DNA of 56,247 nucleotides, taken from positions 1-56,247 of the forward strand of contig CAYYWZ010000019.1 of assembly GCA_964475415.1 (NCBI GenBank), in the 5' to 3' direction. The stretch comes from CALCMJ01 sp964475415. Its GTDB lineage: Bacteria; Bacteroidota; Bacteroidia; Chitinophagales; Saprospiraceae. Made by a program: the position numbers and the translations under genes. Positions 55,821 through 56,247 of the stretch are shown here, piece after piece (the stretch's first letter is position 1; each line of letters starts with the position of its first letter). The notes beneath the pieces were generated by a model, which was given only the letters and a program-made list of their open reading frames with translations, was not told the origin of the DNA and ran no database searches.

Positions 55821-55853
55821 AAAGTCCCGTCTAAACTACTCAGACGGGACTTT
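55821..55853 (-). terminator. Attenuator terminator of the his operon
   Basis: On the minus strand AAAGTCCCGTCT (from 55853 down to 55842) pairs perfectly with AGACGGGACTTT (55832 to 55821) around a 9-base loop, and a T-run continues to 55817. The hairpin lies 36 bases before the hisG ATG and after the leader peptide. The strand AGGCGAGA at 55886-55893, inside the leader reading frame, can pair with TCCCGTCT of the left arm with one mismatch. It is a candidate antiterminator arm. Confidence 0.88.
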
Positions 55854-55879
55854 ATAATATTACTTAAACATACATATCA

Positions 55880-55939
55880 TCAATCTCTCGCCTTATTGCA
55901 AGTAAAATGATGATGATGATGTATAGTGATAAATGTCAT
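55880..55939 (-). CDS. hisL: His operon leader peptide with five consecutive His codons
   Basis: A 19-codon frame (MTFITIHHHHHFTCNKARD) begins at 55939 and ends at two adjacent TGA stops (55880-55882 and 55877-55879). Five CAT codons stand in a row at codons 7-11. The frame begins about 10 bases after the predicted transcription start and ends 27 bases before the terminator stem. This is the architecture of his attenuators known in enterobacteria: slow reading of His codons lets an alternative hairpin form, so the terminator opens when histidine is scarce. The ATG has an A-rich upstream (AAATAAAGAA) as usual in this phylum. Confidence 0.88.
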   Translation of the reverse strand: MTFITIHHHHHFTCNKARD

Positions 55940-55955
55940 TTCTTTATTTCTATGT

Positions 55956-55986
55956 CAAATGTATATGAATTATATATTAGATTCAA
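55956..55986 (-). promoter_or_regulatory. his operon promoter
   Basis: On the minus strand TTG (55984-55986) is followed after exactly 20 bases by TACATTTG (55956-55963), a perfect TAnnTTTG. Predicted transcription start is near 55949, ten bases before the leader peptide. The leader RNA would be about 165 bases long to the hisG start. Confidence 0.78.
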
Positions 55987-56041
55987 GTAATTAGTAGAAA
56001 TTATTTAAAAAGTAACTTCTTAATAATTGACCTAGTCATAA

Positions 56042-56076
56042 AAAAGGGCACACTTCTTAATGAAGTATGCCCTTTT
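56042..56076 (-). terminator. Terminator of the histone-like gene
   Basis: On the minus strand AAAAGGGCATACTTC and GAAGTGTGCCCTTTT (56042-56056 as the right-hand arm) pair over 15 bp with one G-U pair and a five-base loop, and Ts follow. It begins 19 bases past the stop of the lysine/alanine-rich gene, upstream of the his promoter, so the two units are separated. Confidence 0.9.
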
Positions 56077-56094
56077 GTTTCTATGCAACAAGTA

Positions 56095-56247
56095 CTACTT
56101 TTTCTTAGCAGTAGTTCTAGTTGTTGCTCTTCTTTTTGGTGCAGCTTTTCTAGCACGCGTTGTCGTTGTCTTCTTAGCTGCTGCTTTTCTTGGCGTAGCT
56201 TTTTTAGCACGTGTCGTTGTTGTCTTCTTAGCTGCTGCTTTTCTTGG
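56095..56247 (-). CDS. Histone H1-like Lys/Ala/Thr-rich protein, C-terminal part (gene cut by the window end)
   Basis: The frame that is open to the right edge and ends at TAG (56095-56097) reads as 50 residues in near-identical 18-residue units: PRKAAAKKTTTTRAKKAT, PRKAAAKKTTTTRARKAA, then a degenerate PKRRATTRTTAKKK tail. Very basic Lys/Ala/Pro tails like this occur in bacterial histone H1-like DNA-binding proteins. The unit repeats every 54 bases at DNA level. The start and any N-terminal domain are outside the window. Another frame here (to 56210) gives only a Gln/Arg-rich shadow and is not called. Confidence 0.75.
   Translation of the reverse strand, partial: PRKAAAKKTTTTRAKKATPRKAAAKKTTTTRARKAAPKRRATTRTTAKKK

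Noticed and set aside
56001..56210. A 69-codon frame on the minus strand rich in Gln, Arg and Lys
   Set aside because: It overlaps the lysine/alanine-rich gene in another frame, runs through its terminator, and looks like the usual shadow of a 54-base repeat. The frame ending at 56095 is in phase with the repeat and has sensible composition.

Overview
The window is AT-rich DNA from a member of the phylum Bacteroidota. Evidence includes the gliding and type IX secretion gene pair gldD/gldE, C-terminal sorting tails on three large secreted proteins, many lipoproteins, a SecA about 1,100 residues long, AGA-rich arginine codon use, and promoters of the TTG-N19/20-TAnnTTTG type. Large secreted proteins that combine HYR-like beta-domains, a dockerin-like calcium loop and a sorting tail suggest a Saprospiria-like lineage. 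That finer placement is inference.

Layout. 1-4.6 kb: a tRNA-Val, a glycosyltransferase, exonuclease III and several small envelope proteins. 4.7-12.7 kb: penicillin-binding protein 1C with its alpha-2-macroglobulin lipoprotein partner. 12.8-17.5 kb: an ECF sigma factor followed by mutY-ssb-gldE-gldD and a small lipoprotein, all on the minus strand. 17.6-30.6 kb: an LptF/G-type permease, a secreted PEP-synthase-like protein, tgt, rodA, a SPOR protein, secA and an M1 aminopeptidase lipoprotein. 30.8-39.4 kb: an alpha/beta hydrolase, several small or degenerate enzymes, one giant HYR/dockerin surface protein and recA. 39.8-44.2 kb: a second giant HYR/dockerin paralog. 44.2-48.8 kb: a GC-rich intergenic element, then a flippase / chain-length regulator / O-antigen polymerase-ligase cluster. 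48.8-56 kb: a complete histidine operon in the order hisG-D-C-B-H-A-F-IE on the minus strand. The right edge cuts a lysine/alanine-rich histone H1-like gene.

How the parts work together. Much of the window serves the envelope: peptidoglycan synthesis (PBP1C, RodA), protein export (SecA, GldD/E and the secreted cargo), LPS transport and surface polysaccharide. The his operon is a self-contained unit. It has a phylum-type promoter, a 19-codon leader peptide with five consecutive His codons, a terminator hairpin and a possible antiterminator arm, which together make a ribosome-mediated attenuator. The most noteworthy observations are this his attenuator; loss of the zinc ligands in Tgt and in the HisB phosphatase domain; the shared promoter and operator sequence of the two giant surface proteins; the compact GC-rich element with inverted ends; and the secreted PEP-synthase-like protein. 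No CRISPR array, transposase, integrase or phage gene was seen.
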